A stretch of DNA of 64,000 nt from Saccharothrix tamanrassetensis (GCF_014203665.1 NZ_JACHJN010000001.1:682001-746000); one strand, 5' to 3'. Shown: positions 1 to 9,173, numbered from the stretch's first letter. Notes: generated by a model from the sequence alone, not told the origin. Made by a program: numbers and translations.

Positions 1-438
1 CGGCTGGTGGCCGGCGGCTCGCGCCCCGAGCACCTGCCGTCGGGCAACTTCCTGTCCCCCACGGTGTTCGCCGACGTGGCGCCGGACGCGCGGGTGTTCC
101 AGGAGGAGATCTTCGGCCCGGTCGTCTGCGTGACGCCGTTCGACACCGAGGAGGAGGCGGTGGCGCTGGCCAACGCCACCAAGTACGGCCTCGCGGGCTA
201 CGTGTGGACCTCCGACCTCCAGCGCGGGCACCGCGTGGCGCGGGCCGTGCAGTCCGGGATGGTGTGGGTCAACTCGCACAACGTCCGCGACCTGCGCACG
301 CCGTTCGGCGGGATCAAGGCCAGCGGCGTCGGCCGGGAGGGCGGTGCGCACAGCATCGACTTCTACAGCGACCTGCGCGCCGTGCACGTGGCGGTGGGCG
401 ACCTGACCGGGCCGCGCTTCGGAGTTGCCCGACCGTGA
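1..438 (+). CDS. Aldehyde dehydrogenase, C-terminal part (HpaE-like), 5' end outside the window
   Basis: Open from the first base, so only the last 145 codons are present; the catalytic Cys and Glu lie upstream of the window. The NAD-dependent aldehyde dehydrogenase tail is clear: EEIFGPVV, the NATKYGLAGYVWT stretch and the C-terminal VRDLRTPFGGIKASGVGREGG region (given here in its key residues). The RDLRTPFGG form is typical of dehydrogenases acting on hydroxymuconic or carboxymethyl-hydroxymuconic semialdehydes from aromatic ring cleavage (HpaE/DmpC types), so oxidation of a ring-fission semialdehyde is inferred. It heads a co-directional group with two SDR genes, a MoaF-family gene and a SnoaL-like gene, 75 nt before the first SDR. 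The exact substrate cannot be read from the fragment. Confidence 0.9.
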   Translation, partial: RLVAGGSRPEHLPSGNFLSPTVFADVAPDARVFQEEIFGPVVCVTPFDTEEEAVALANATKYGLAGYVWTSDLQRGHRVARAVQSGMVWVNSHNVRDLRTPFGGIKASGVGREGGAHSIDFYSDLRAVHVAVGDLTGPRFGVARP

Positions 439-513
439 ACACCCGTTGACCTCGGGCGCACCCGCATCCGCCGGCTATGGGGAAGGCGAGTGCCCCGGGG
501 ATAACGTCCGATC

Positions 514-1176
514 ATGGGCATGGAGGACAAGGTCGCGCTGGTGACCGGAGCGGGCTCCGGGATCGGTGCGGCGGTGGCGCGCAGGCTCGACGCCGCCGGG
601 GCACGGGTGGCGGCGCTGGACTCGGACTCCACCGCGGTGGAGATCGTGGGCGGCGACCTGTGGTGCGGGATGGCGGTGCGCGCCGAGGCCGCCGACCCGG
701 CCCAGGCGGAGTCGGCGGTGGCGGCGGTGGTCCAGCACTACGGCCGGCTCGACCTGCTGGTCACCACCGGCCCCGCGCTCCCCTGCCCCGGCTCCGACGG
801 CGCGGCGGGTGAGGACGGCGCGCCGTCGTCCCTCGCGCTCGACGACGAGGCCTGGCACCTCGTCCTCGGCACCCAGCTCGACGCCGCCTTCTACACCACC
901 CGCGCGGCGCTGCGGGCGATGCGCGACAGTGGCGGTGTGATCGTCGCCGTCGCGGTCGCCTGCCCGCACCTGCCGCACCAGTCGGCGGCGGCGGGCGGCA
1001 TCCGCGGCCTGGTCCGCTCCGTCGCCCGCGACGCCGAGCCGCTGGGCGTGCTGGTCCGCTCCGTCACCGCCCGCTGCACCCCCGATCCCGCCGAGGTCGC
1101 CGACACCGTCGCCGGCCTCGCCGTCACCACTGGAGGACCTACATGGGCTCTCGATTCACCGGCCGGGTCGCCCTGA
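514..1176 (+). CDS. SDR-fold protein lacking the catalytic residues
   Basis: A 220-residue protein with the Rossmann signature TGAGSGIG at residues 11-18, as in classical short-chain dehydrogenases. The rest of the active site is gone. The NAG motif is replaced by TTGP (84-87). Where the intact neighbour has Y152 and K156, alignment on the shared GL-x-RS segment gives Gln and Ala. The catalytic Ser region reads AVAVACP. It is shorter than usual for the family (about 250). Its 3' end overlaps the next SDR gene by 34 nt, so the two are translationally linked. NAD(P) may still bind, but reductase chemistry is unlikely. It could be a regulatory or heteromeric partner of the second SDR or a decaying duplicate. 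Start ATG at 514; an in-frame ATG at 520 is the alternative. Confidence 0.75.
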   Translation: MGMEDKVALVTGAGSGIGAAVARRLDAAGARVAALDSDSTAVEIVGGDLWCGMAVRAEAADPAQAESAVAAVVQHYGRLDLLVTTGPALPCPGSDGAAGEDGAPSSLALDDEAWHLVLGTQLDAAFYTTRAALRAMRDSGGVIVAVAVACPHLPHQSAAAGGIRGLVRSVARDAEPLGVLVRSVTARCTPDPAEVADTVAGLAVTTGGPTWALDSPAGSP

Positions 1177-1937
1177 TCACCGGCGCGGGCACCGGCATCG
1201 GCGCGGCCGCCGCCCGGCAGGTCGTCGCCGAGGGCGGCAAGGTCGTGCTGACCGGTCGCCGCCCGGCGCCGCTCAAGGAGGTCGCCGAGCCGCTCGGCGA
1301 CGCCGCCCTCGCGCTGCCCGCCGACGCCGCCGACAGCGCGGCCATGGCCGACGTCGTCAAGACCGCGACCGAACGCCTCGGCCGGATCGACGTGGTGGTG
1401 GCCAACGCGGGCGGCCACGGCCTCGGCACGGCGGGCGAGACCACCGACGAGGGCTGGAAGCTGGCCCTGGACGCCAACCTGACCAGCGCGTTCGTCACCA
1501 TCCGGGCCGCGCTGCCGGGCTTGGTGGACGGCGGTGGCTCGGTCGTGCTGGTGTCCTCGCTCGCGGGCCTGTTCGCCGGGCCGGCTGTCGCGGGCTACAC
1601 CGCCACCAAGCACGCCCTGATCGGTCTGAGCAGGTCCATCGCCCGCGACTACGGCAAGTTCGGCGTGCGGGCGAACGTGGTGTGCCCCGGCTGGGTGCGC
1701 ACCGCGATGGCCGACGAGCAGATGGACCGGTTCGGCGAGACCCGCGGCCTGAGCCGGGACGACGCCTACGCGCTGCTGACCGAGAACACCCCGCTGGGCC
1801 GGCCCGCCGAGGCGGAGGAGGTGGCGTCCGTGATCGCGTTCCTGGCGTCCTCGGAGGCCTCGATCGTCAGCGGCGCGGTGGTCACCGCGGACGCGGGCGC
1901 CAGCGCCGTCGACCTGCCCACCATCGAACTAGCCTGA
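1143..1937 (+). CDS. Short-chain dehydrogenase/reductase (intact)
   Basis: A 264-residue classical SDR that should oxidise or reduce an alcohol/ketone with NAD(P)(H). The cofactor loop TGAGTGIG is at residues 13-20, NAG at 88-90, and the catalytic set is S139, Y152 and K156 in the order expected for the family. The segment PGWVRTAM follows, as is usual after the catalytic helix. It starts inside the end of the degenerate SDR gene (34-nt overlap, preceded by GGAGG) and is followed 11 nt later by the MoaF-family gene, so it belongs to the same operon as the aldehyde dehydrogenase. A role in the same catabolic route is inferred from position only; the substrate is unknown. Confidence 0.92.
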   Translation: MGSRFTGRVALITGAGTGIGAAAARQVVAEGGKVVLTGRRPAPLKEVAEPLGDAALALPADAADSAAMADVVKTATERLGRIDVVVANAGGHGLGTAGETTDEGWKLALDANLTSAFVTIRAALPGLVDGGGSVVLVSSLAGLFAGPAVAGYTATKHALIGLSRSIARDYGKFGVRANVVCPGWVRTAMADEQMDRFGETRGLSRDDAYALLTENTPLGRPAEAEEVASVIAFLASSEASIVSGAVVTADAGASAVDLPTIELA

Positions 1938-1948
1938 GAGGACACCCG

Positions 1949-2722
1949 ATGTCGGACTGGAAGACCGTCGACGACTTCGCCAAGGGCATCGACGGGAACC
2001 GGCTGCCCCGCAGCAGCGCACTCGTCGGCCGCACCTGGACGGTGCGGCACGACGACGGCGGCGAGGTGACGCTGTCCTTCACCGACGAGTCCACTGTGGA
2101 CTGGTCGGCCGGCGACGTGAAGGCCACCGACCGGTACGAGGCGGTGGAGGGCGCGCCGGGGACCTTCTTCGTCTCGTTCGTCTTCGCCGGCACGCCGCGC
2201 GAGTCCGCGGTGCTGGTCGCCGACCTGGACAGCCGGCGGACGCTCAGCGTCGAGTCGACCATCGCGGAGACGAAGACCGACGGCGTCCCCCAGGTGTCCC
2301 AGGTGTTCCGCCCCGGCGTGCTGGACACCGGCGACGGTGTCGGCCCCAAGGGCGAGGCCCCGGCGCCGACCCGCGACCTCATCGGCTGGCGCGCGCTCTA
2401 CCGGTACAGCCCGAACCACCTGTACGAGCACGTGTACCTGAGCTCCGAGCGCTACGCCTGGCAGTGCCTGGTCGGCGAGCAGCACGGCCACGGCGACGTC
2501 GACCTCGCCACGGCGTACAAGATCGCGGAGAACCGGTACGTGTTCACGTTCCGCGAGTTCCGCATCCCGGTCGCCACCACGTGGCTCTACGACCTGGACG
2601 CCATGCGCACCACGGGTGTCTTCTTCGGCCTCAACGGCCAGGGCGAGATCCGCAACGCGCCCGGCGGCGCGCACATCATCCCACTCGGCCGGGTCTCGTA
2701 CCCCGAAGACCAGCCCGTCTGA
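1949..2722 (+). CDS. MoaF-family protein
   Basis: A 257-residue soluble protein without signal peptide or membrane segment. Repeated short strands such as SALVGRTWTVRHDDGG and LIGWRALYRYSPNHLYEHVYL match my recollection of the MoaF (molybdenum cofactor biosynthesis protein F) family, lipocalin-like proteins whose biochemical role is not settled. In actinobacteria and proteobacteria such genes often sit in catabolic operons, not with moco genes, and that is so here: SDR genes before it and a SnoaL-like gene 9 nt after it. The start was set at ATG 1949, preceded by GAGAGGA; the reading frame stays open further upstream, but that part is an antisense-like shadow of the SDR gene. Function in this pathway is unknown. 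Confidence 0.8.
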   Translation: MSDWKTVDDFAKGIDGNRLPRSSALVGRTWTVRHDDGGEVTLSFTDESTVDWSAGDVKATDRYEAVEGAPGTFFVSFVFAGTPRESAVLVADLDSRRTLSVESTIAETKTDGVPQVSQVFRPGVLDTGDGVGPKGEAPAPTRDLIGWRALYRYSPNHLYEHVYLSSERYAWQCLVGEQHGHGDVDLATAYKIAENRYVFTFREFRIPVATTWLYDLDAMRTTGVFFGLNGQGEIRNAPGGAHIIPLGRVSYPEDQPV

Positions 2723-2731
2723 AGGAAGACC

Positions 2732-3118
2732 ATGACCGCACTGGAAGTCGTCCGCGCCCACTACGCCGCCTCCGACCGGGGCGACCTGGAGGGGATGCTG
2801 GCCCCGCTGGCCCCCGACGCCAGCTGGACCGAGGTCGCCGGTTCCACCTACGGCGGCACGTACATCGGTGTGGAGGCCATCCGCGCCAACGTGTTCCACC
2901 GCATCGGCGCGGAGTGGGCGTCGTTCACCGTCACCGTCGCCGACCTGTTCGACGCGGGCGACACGGTGATCGCGCTGGGCAACTACACCGGCGTGCACCG
3001 CGCCACCGGCAAGGGCATGACCGCCCGCTTCACGCACATCTGGCGGGTCGCGGACGGTCGCGTCACGAGCTTCGAGCAGGTGGCCGACACCGCGCTGATC
3101 CTGGCCGCGGAGTCCTGA
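2732..3118 (+). CDS. SnoaL/NTF2-like small protein
   Basis: A 128-residue protein of the nuclear transport factor 2 fold. The N-terminal helix (VVRAHYAASDRGDLEGML), the LAPDASWTEVAG strand, the GVEAIRANVF helix and the final strands with FTHIWRVADGRV are in the order usual for SnoaL-like isomerases/cyclases and ketosteroid-isomerase relatives. Such proteins form a cone-shaped pocket and catalyse isomerisation, hydration or cyclisation, or only bind ligand. It is the last gene of the operon, 9 nt after the MoaF-family gene with AAGGAAG as ribosome site, and is followed directly by a strong hairpin. An isomerase or hydratase step in the catabolic route is a reasonable guess, no more. Confidence 0.88.
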   Translation: MTALEVVRAHYAASDRGDLEGMLAPLAPDASWTEVAGSTYGGTYIGVEAIRANVFHRIGAEWASFTVTVADLFDAGDTVIALGNYTGVHRATGKGMTARFTHIWRVADGRVTSFEQVADTALILAAES

Positions 3119-3122
3119 GACC

Positions 3123-3156
3123 GGAGCGGGCCGCCCTCGGCGGGGCGGTCCGCTCC
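3123..3156. terminator. Bidirectional hairpin between convergent genes
   Basis: A 13-bp stem (3123-3135 with 3144-3156, one G-T wobble) starts 4 nt after the SnoaL-like stop codon and lies 52 nt beyond the stop of the convergent SGNH hydrolase gene. There is no T tract, as is common for actinobacterial hairpin terminators. Confidence 0.7.
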
Positions 3157-3208
3157 TTCCACCCGCTCGCCGGTGTGCCGGCGGTCGCGGGTGCCGTCCG
3201 CGATCGCC

Positions 3209-4426
3209 CTACAGGGCCGAGAGGTCGACGGCCTCGGCCATCGCGCGGTAGCCCGCGTCGCTCGGGTGCAGGTGGTCGCCGCTGTCGTAGAGCGGCAGCA
3301 GCGCGTCCCGGTCGGCCGGGTCCGCCGTGGCGCGGTCGAAGTCGACCACCGCGTCGAACTCGCCGGACGTGCGGATCCAGGTGTTCACCTCGTCCCGCAC
3401 CGCCTCGCCGCGCTCGGTGTAGTACGCCGCGCCCTTGAACGGCAGCAGGGTCGCCCCGACGATCCGGACGCCCTTCGCGTGCGCCTGCCGGATCAGGTCC
3501 CGGTAGCCCTCGACCAGCTCGGCGGCCGTCACCTCCGGGTTGGGCAGCGCGCAGTCGATCGGGAAGTTGCTGAACCCGATGTCGTTGATGCCCTCCAGCA
3601 GGATCACCGTGCGCACGTCCGGCTGGGCGAGCGCGTCCCGCGCGAACCGCTCGGTGGCCTTCTCCCCGAAGCACGACGAGTCGTTGAGCACCCGGTTGCC
3701 GCCGATGCCGGCGTTCACCACGCTCTTCCGACCGCGCAGCCGTTCCGCGAGCTCGTCCGGGTACCGGTTGTCGCCGTCCACAGTGGACGCGGCACCGTCG
3801 GTGATCGAGTCGCCGAACGCCACCACGACGTCGCGGCGCGGTGTCCGGTCCACCGCTTCCACCGCGTTGACGTAGTACCAGGACGTGGAAGTCTCGCCGA
3901 ACGCGTCACCCGACGCGTCCGCCCGGTGGTCGCCGGACGCCCGGTAGCTGGTGGCGCCGGCGAACGTGTGCCCGGTCGCCGGACCGGTCCTGCCCGCGAG
4001 GTACAGCGTGACGGTCAGCCGCTCCAGCGGCTGGACCGGCAGGAACGCCACATCGCTGACCGACTGGCCGCCCGCCCGCACGGTGACCGACCGGCTGCCG
4101 CCGAACGTCAGGTGCCGCAACGATTCCGGCCGCACGGCCGCACCGGTCCCGGCCCGCCCGACGGTCGCCCCGGTCACCTTCAGCGGCGCGGCGCTGTAGG
4201 CGTTGGACAGCCTGATCCGAATGGCCGGTCCGCCCGAGCTGATCCGCACCACCTGCCGCACGGTGTGGTTGTCGAACCCCTCGGTGCCCCACGACGGCCC
4301 GAAGACGTCGGTCGGCGCGTGCGGCGAGGCCGCCCAGGTCGCCGCCCAGCCCGGGTGCGCCGACGCGGCGGGCGCGAGCGCCACCCCCAGCACGGCGGCG
4401 AACAGCAGTACCGCGAATCTCTTCAT
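3209..4426 (-). CDS. Secreted SGNH/GDSL-family hydrolase
   Basis: A 405-residue extracytoplasmic esterase or lipase-like enzyme. A Sec signal peptide is plain (MKRF followed by a hydrophobic core, cleavage near ASA-HP at residue 23). After an N-terminal jelly-roll-like domain (about 25-190) comes the SGNH domain: block I VVAFGDSITDG with nucleophile S207, block II GIGGNRVLND, block III LLEGINDIG, and block V DHLHPSDAGY carrying the Asp-His pair. The layout matches actinobacterial secreted GDSL hydrolases that deacylate polysaccharides or lipids; the substrate is not determined. It is monocistronic, convergent with the preceding operon. Confidence 0.93.
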   Translation of the reverse strand: MKRFAVLLFAAVLGVALAPAASAHPGWAATWAASPHAPTDVFGPSWGTEGFDNHTVRQVVRISSGGPAIRIRLSNAYSAAPLKVTGATVGRAGTGAAVRPESLRHLTFGGSRSVTVRAGGQSVSDVAFLPVQPLERLTVTLYLAGRTGPATGHTFAGATSYRASGDHRADASGDAFGETSTSWYYVNAVEAVDRTPRRDVVVAFGDSITDGAASTVDGDNRYPDELAERLRGRKSVVNAGIGGNRVLNDSSCFGEKATERFARDALAQPDVRTVILLEGINDIGFSNFPIDCALPNPEVTAAELVEGYRDLIRQAHAKGVRIVGATLLPFKGAAYYTERGEAVRDEVNTWIRTSGEFDAVVDFDRATADPADRDALLPLYDSGDHLHPSDAGYRAMAEAVDLSAL

Positions 4427-4728
4427 CCTCGATTGACCCCCAAAGTCGATCTGTGAACCGGGTCAACCCGAGCCGTGGCCGCGTTGTTCCCCGGCTCACC
4501 GGGATCAGCGGCCGGTCCGACCCGCGCCGGGTGGCGGTGGGCCGGCGGACGGCATCGCCCGCCACCTCGATCCGGCCGGCTGGGACAGCGCTTCCGCCGG
4601 CCTGAGCAGCGGTTGCCTGCCGGGATCACCGACCGGGCACGAGTGCGCGCCGCGTCCCTGCCTTGTGCCCGTTCGGGCTGCGCGTGAACTGCGCCACATC
4701 GAAACGCGGGACACCTCAGGCCCGTCCG
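4427..4728. other. Intergenic region, no gene seen
   Basis: About 300 nt between the start of the SGNH gene and the stop of the M28 peptidase gene, both on the minus strand. It must hold the SGNH promoter. No convincing reading frame, RNA gene or strong hairpin was found. Confidence 0.5.
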
Positions 4729-6093
4729 TCACCTCCGGACGTCGTCGTCGACGGCGAAACGTCCCACCGCCCACGCCATTCCCCTCATCGCCTCGCCCAA
4801 CGCGCCGACGTGCACGTTCGACACGTCGTCGCAGGGCTGGTGGTAGCACGGGTCGTAGGGCTGCCCGGCGGTCCCGCCGAACACCGCGGCCTCCTCGGCG
4901 GTCTTGACGCCGCGCACCCCGCCGAACGCGCCGCCGATCGGGATCCCCGCGCGGGCGAACGGTTCCTGGTCGGACCGGATGTCGTTCAGGTCGGCGGTGC
5001 GGAACGGCAGCCGCTGCACCCGGTACCCCTCGGACAGCACGGCCTCGATCTCGCCGGAGCCGGGCGGCCCGGCCGGTGCCCCGGTGTCCGGGTGGTCGCT
5101 GTCGTCCCCGTCCACCACGAACCGCACGAAGTTCGGCGACGCGATGAGTTCCCAGTTCAGGTAGAGGCTGATCGCCGCGAGCTGCTCCGGTGTGCGCGTG
5201 TCGACGTAGTGCGTGGAACCGACGTTGACCAGTTCTTCCGCGCCCCAGAACGCGAACCGGACCTTGTTGGGCGCCTTCCGCTGGTACGGCGCGAGCCGCA
5301 CCGCCGTCTCCAGCACCGCCGCGACGCTGGTCGCGTTGTCGTTGATGCCCGGCCCGTCCGCGCCGCCGTCCAGGTGCGCGCCCGCCATGACGATGCTGTC
5401 CTCGCGCCCGCCGGAGGTCTCGGCGAACAGGTTGACGGTGGTGGACTCGACCGCCCGGCCGCTCAACTCCAGTGTCGCGATTCCCGCCGGCAGCGATTCG
5501 GCGCTGCGTTGGCTGATGAAACCCACCGGCAGCGGCGTCCCGACCGCCCGTCGGCGGATGATGGTGTCCGGCACCGGGGACACGTCGTAGACCAGCACCG
5601 CCCGCACGCCCGCGTCCCGTGCGGCCACTGCCTTGTCACCGATCGGGCACACCCCGGACGGCACCACGGCGATCGCGGTGCCGGGCCGGTAGTCGGCGAC
5701 CTGGCACCCGGCCTGCGCGGCGCGCGCCAGTTGCCCGGTCACCTTGCCGGACGGGACGAACTGGGCCATCAGCACCTTCACCTCGCCCGGCGCGGCCAGT
5801 TTCTCGGTGTCCACCCGGAAAGCCAGGAACGGCACGGGTTGCGCGTACACGCGGTACCCGGCGCGGGTCAGCACGCGCTCGACGTACTCGCGCGACCTCT
5901 CGTAACCGGGACGGCCCGCTTCCCGGTTGCCGCCGTTGGCTTTCGCGATGGCGTCGAACGCCCGGACCGAGTCCATGGCGTCACGCGTGCTCACCGCCGC
6001 CGACAACGCCCTGGCGAGCCACACGTTCGTCGACCCGACCGCGGGCTGGCCGCCCAGCAGCATGATCGCCAGGACCAGCGCGACACTGCGCAT
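4729..6093 (-). CDS. Secreted M28-family metallo-aminopeptidase
   Basis: A 454-residue zinc peptidase of family M28, exported by an N-terminal signal (MRSVALVLAIMLLGG, cleavage near the AVGS segment). A PA-type domain (about 130-215) precedes the catalytic domain. The five di-zinc ligands are present in order: His in GAHLDGGADGPG, Asp in GINDNATS, Glu in FWGAEE (preceded by the base Glu), Asp in TADLNDIRSD and His in DPCYHQPCDD. The two Cys around the last His probably form a disulfide. It should release N-terminal amino acids from peptides outside the cell. Start at 6093 was chosen for the GGGGGGAGAG ribosome site; the frame stays open upstream but without signal peptide. It diverges from the AfsR-type regulator. 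Confidence 0.92.
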   Translation of the reverse strand: MRSVALVLAIMLLGGQPAVGSTNVWLARALSAAVSTRDAMDSVRAFDAIAKANGGNREAGRPGYERSREYVERVLTRAGYRVYAQPVPFLAFRVDTEKLAAPGEVKVLMAQFVPSGKVTGQLARAAQAGCQVADYRPGTAIAVVPSGVCPIGDKAVAARDAGVRAVLVYDVSPVPDTIIRRRAVGTPLPVGFISQRSAESLPAGIATLELSGRAVESTTVNLFAETSGGREDSIVMAGAHLDGGADGPGINDNATSVAAVLETAVRLAPYQRKAPNKVRFAFWGAEELVNVGSTHYVDTRTPEQLAAISLYLNWELIASPNFVRFVVDGDDSDHPDTGAPAGPPGSGEIEAVLSEGYRVQRLPFRTADLNDIRSDQEPFARAGIPIGGAFGGVRGVKTAEEAAVFGGTAGQPYDPCYHQPCDDVSNVHVGALGEAMRGMAWAVGRFAVDDDVRR

Positions 6094-6316
6094 CAGTCTC
6101 TCCCCCCGAGTGCTCGCCTGTGACAAGTCTGCGACAGGCCGGCATCGCGGTTCGTTGCCTGTCCGCGCCGGCTTCTTGGAGATCAGCGACATCGCCGGAC
6201 GCCCGCCCGTTGCGCGGGCTCGGTGCCTACCGCCGATCGTGTGAACCCCGGGCAACCGCCTGTCCGGAACCCGTCGACCCGCTATCCCTGTGCACCGGGG
6301 AACCAGGGGGCTGGGC

Positions 6317-9049
6317 ATGTCAGTGGAATTCCGCCTGCTCGGAGAAGTCTCCGCGCGGGCACGGGGGCAGTCGATCGATCCCGGTCCGGCACGGCAGCGG
6401 TGCGTGCTCGCGGCGCTGGCCGTGGACGTCAACCGCGTGCTGTCGGTGAGCGAGCTGATGACGCGGGTTTGGGGCGTGCACCCGCCCACCCGCGCACGGG
6501 CGACGTTGTCCAGCTACATCTCGCGGCTGCGGCAGGTGCTGGCCGACGACGCGCCGATCGTCCGGAGATCGGGCGGCTACGTCCTCCTGGCAGACCCGGG
6601 ATCGGTCGACCTGTACCGGTTCCGGGACCTGCGCGCGCGGGCCGCCCGGACAGCCGACGACCGGATGGCGGAGCGGCTGCTGGCGGAGGCGCTGGACCTG
6701 TGGCGCGGGGCGGCGCTCACCGGCCTGGACAGCGACTGGGCGGCCGACGAGCGGGACCGGCTGGACCGGGAGCGGCTGGACGCCGAGTGCGACCACACCG
6801 ACGTGCGCCTGCGGCTGGGGTACGGCGAGCAGCTGGTCACCGAACTGGCCGCGCGGGCCGCCGGACGACCGCGCGACGAACGGGTCGCCTGCCAGTACCT
6901 GCTCGCCCTCTACCGCGCGGGCCGGGCCGCCGACGCGCTGGAGCACTACCGGCGGGTGTACGCCTCGCTGGCGGAGCTGGGCACCGATCCCGGCCCGGCG
7001 CTGCGGGAGCTGCACCGCAAGATCCTCGACGCCGACCCCGCGCTGACCGCGCCGCGCGTCGAGCACACCCCGATGCCGCGCCAACTGCCCGCCGCACCGG
7101 GCACGTTCGTCGGCCGCCACCGGGAGCTCGCCCGGCTCGACGAGGCGCTGACCGGCTCGTCGACCGTGGCCGTCGCGGCGATCGCGGGCGCGGGCGGCAT
7201 CGGCAAGACCTGGCTGGCGCTGCACTGGGCGCACCGGCACCTGGACCGGTTCCCGGACGGGCAGCTGTTCGTCGACCTGCGCGGGTTCAGCCCGGACCGC
7301 ACGCCGCTGGACTCGGCGACGGCCGTGCGCGGCTTCCTGGACGCGCTGGGCGTCGACTCCGTCCCGTCCGACCCGGACGCGGCCGTGGGCCTGTACCGCA
7401 GCCTGGTGGCGGACCGGCGGATGCTCGTCGTGCTGGACAACGCCCGCGACCCGGACCAGGTGGCCCCGCTGATCCCCGGCGGCTCCCGCTGCACGGTCCT
7501 GATCACCAGCCGGCACGCCCTCACCGGCCTGATCGCCACCAGCCGCACCCTGCCGGTACCGGTGGACCTGCTGGGGGACGACGAGTCCAGGGAAGTCCTG
7601 GCACGGCAGCTGGGCCCGGCACGGGTCGACGCCGAACCGGCGGCCGTCGACTCCCTGCTGCGCCCGTGCGCCGGCCTCCCGCTGGCGCTGGGGATCGTGG
7701 CCGCCCGCGCCGCGACCACGCCCGACCTGCCGTTGCAGGTGCTGGCCGACGAGCTGCGCGACCGGGTGGGCAGGCTGGACGCGTTCGACACCGGGGATCC
7801 CGCGCTCAACCTGCGCGCCCTGTTCGGCGCGTCCTACCAGGCGCTGTACCCCGACCCGGCCAGGCTCTTCCGCCTCCTCGGGCTGGTGCCGGGGCCCGAC
7901 GCCGACCTGACCGCCGTCGCCTCGCTGGCCGCGCTGCCGGTGCCGCGAACCCGTGCGCTGCTGGGAACCCTGGAGTCGGCGAACCTCGTGCACCGGGACC
8001 GCGCCGGCCGCTACCGGATGCACGACCTGGTGCGGTTGTACGCGGGCGACTTGGCGGGCGTCGCCCCGGCGGCGGTTCGGCGGCTGGTGGACCACTACAC
8101 GCACAACGCGTTCGCGGCCGAACGGTTGCTCTACCCCACCAGGGTTCCGATCTCGCTCAGCCCGATCGCCTCGGGTTGCGCAGCGGCTCCACCCGCCGAC
8201 GAAGCCGCCGCGTGGGCGTGGTTCCAGGCCGAGTACCCGTGTGTGCTCGCGGTGCAGGACCTGGCGGTCGAAGCGGGTCTGCACGCGCAGGTCTGGCAGC
8301 TGGCGTGGGCGCTGGAGACGTTCCACCAGCGGCAGGGCCTGCACCGCGACATGCTCACCACGTGGAGCCGTGCGTTGACCGCCGCACAACACCTGGGGGA
8401 CGACGACATCCAGGTCTTGGCGCACCGACGGCTGGGATACGCGCACTTCTGGCTGGAGCAGCACGGGGACGCCGTGCGCCGGCTGCACCAGGCGCTGGCA
8501 CTCGCCCAGGGCCCGGGAGCCGAGGTCTCCCGGGCGCACACCCACTACTCGCTGGCGCAGGCGTGGACGCGGCAGGAGCGCCACGCGCGCGCGTTGCGGC
8601 ACGCCACGAGGGCGCTGGGCCTGTACCGGGACCACGGCGAGCCGCTGGACGTCGCGGACGGCCTGAACATCGTGGGCTGGTTGGAAACCCGAATGGGCCA
8701 CTACGAGCAGGCCCGCACGCACTGCGAGTCCGCTCTCGCGCTGTACCGGCGGCACCAGGACGAGGAGGGTGAGTCGGCGGTGTTGGACAGCCTGGGGAAC
8801 ATCGCGCACCAGGCGGGTTGGCACTCGGAATCGCTGCGGTACTACCGGGAAGCGCTCGGGTTGTGCCGACGACTCGGGCGGACGTTGGCCGAGGCGGAGA
8901 TCCTGGAGCGGACCGGGCACGCGCACGCGGCGTTGGGCGACTTCGCCGAGGCGCGGCTGATGTGGGAGGGGGCTTTGGCCCTGTACCGGCACCACCAGCG
9001 CACCGAGGACGCCGACCGCATCGAGGCGCGGCTGTTCAGCCGGAGCTGA
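6317..9049 (+). CDS. AfsR/SARP-family transcriptional regulator with NB-ARC and TPR
   Basis: A 910-residue regulator with the AfsR architecture. Residues 1-95 form an OmpR-like winged helix (MSVEFRLLGEV, SSYISRLRQVL, GGYVL), 100-245 the bacterial transcriptional activation domain, 265-560 an NB-ARC ATPase with P-loop GAGGIGKT (291-298) and Walker B LVVLDN, and the last 300 residues TPR-like repeats. Such proteins bind direct repeats near -35 boxes and activate secondary-metabolite or stress genes; ATP binding and TPR contacts tune them. The start follows AGGGGG with 6 nt spacing. It diverges from the M28 peptidase gene (223 nt apart), which is a candidate target. No biosynthetic genes flank it, so its regulon is unclear. 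Confidence 0.93.
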   Translation: MSVEFRLLGEVSARARGQSIDPGPARQRCVLAALAVDVNRVLSVSELMTRVWGVHPPTRARATLSSYISRLRQVLADDAPIVRRSGGYVLLADPGSVDLYRFRDLRARAARTADDRMAERLLAEALDLWRGAALTGLDSDWAADERDRLDRERLDAECDHTDVRLRLGYGEQLVTELAARAAGRPRDERVACQYLLALYRAGRAADALEHYRRVYASLAELGTDPGPALRELHRKILDADPALTAPRVEHTPMPRQLPAAPGTFVGRHRELARLDEALTGSSTVAVAAIAGAGGIGKTWLALHWAHRHLDRFPDGQLFVDLRGFSPDRTPLDSATAVRGFLDALGVDSVPSDPDAAVGLYRSLVADRRMLVVLDNARDPDQVAPLIPGGSRCTVLITSRHALTGLIATSRTLPVPVDLLGDDESREVLARQLGPARVDAEPAAVDSLLRPCAGLPLALGIVAARAATTPDLPLQVLADELRDRVGRLDAFDTGDPALNLRALFGASYQALYPDPARLFRLLGLVPGPDADLTAVASLAALPVPRTRALLGTLESANLVHRDRAGRYRMHDLVRLYAGDLAGVAPAAVRRLVDHYTHNAFAAERLLYPTRVPISLSPIASGCAAAPPADEAAAWAWFQAEYPCVLAVQDLAVEAGLHAQVWQLAWALETFHQRQGLHRDMLTTWSRALTAAQHLGDDDIQVLAHRRLGYAHFWLEQHGDAVRRLHQALALAQGPGAEVSRAHTHYSLAQAWTRQERHARALRHATRALGLYRDHGEPLDVADGLNIVGWLETRMGHYEQARTHCESALALYRRHQDEEGESAVLDSLGNIAHQAGWHSESLRYYREALGLCRRLGRTLAEAEILERTGHAHAALGDFAEARLMWEGALALYRHHQRTEDADRIEARLFSRS

Positions 9050-9173
9050 GGCAGGGCCACCGACCGGTTCGGTTCGCGTACCGGACCGCACGATCGCGCT
9101 CGACCGGACCTGTTCCAGAACGCCCCGACCGGAACGGTCGTAGGCCGGGCCCGATCGGAACGGTGGGTGCGGC

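Noticed and set aside
6094-6489. N-terminal extension of the M28 peptidase
   Set aside because: The open frame continues upstream over the divergent regulator start, but the signal peptide and ribosome site fix the start at 6093.
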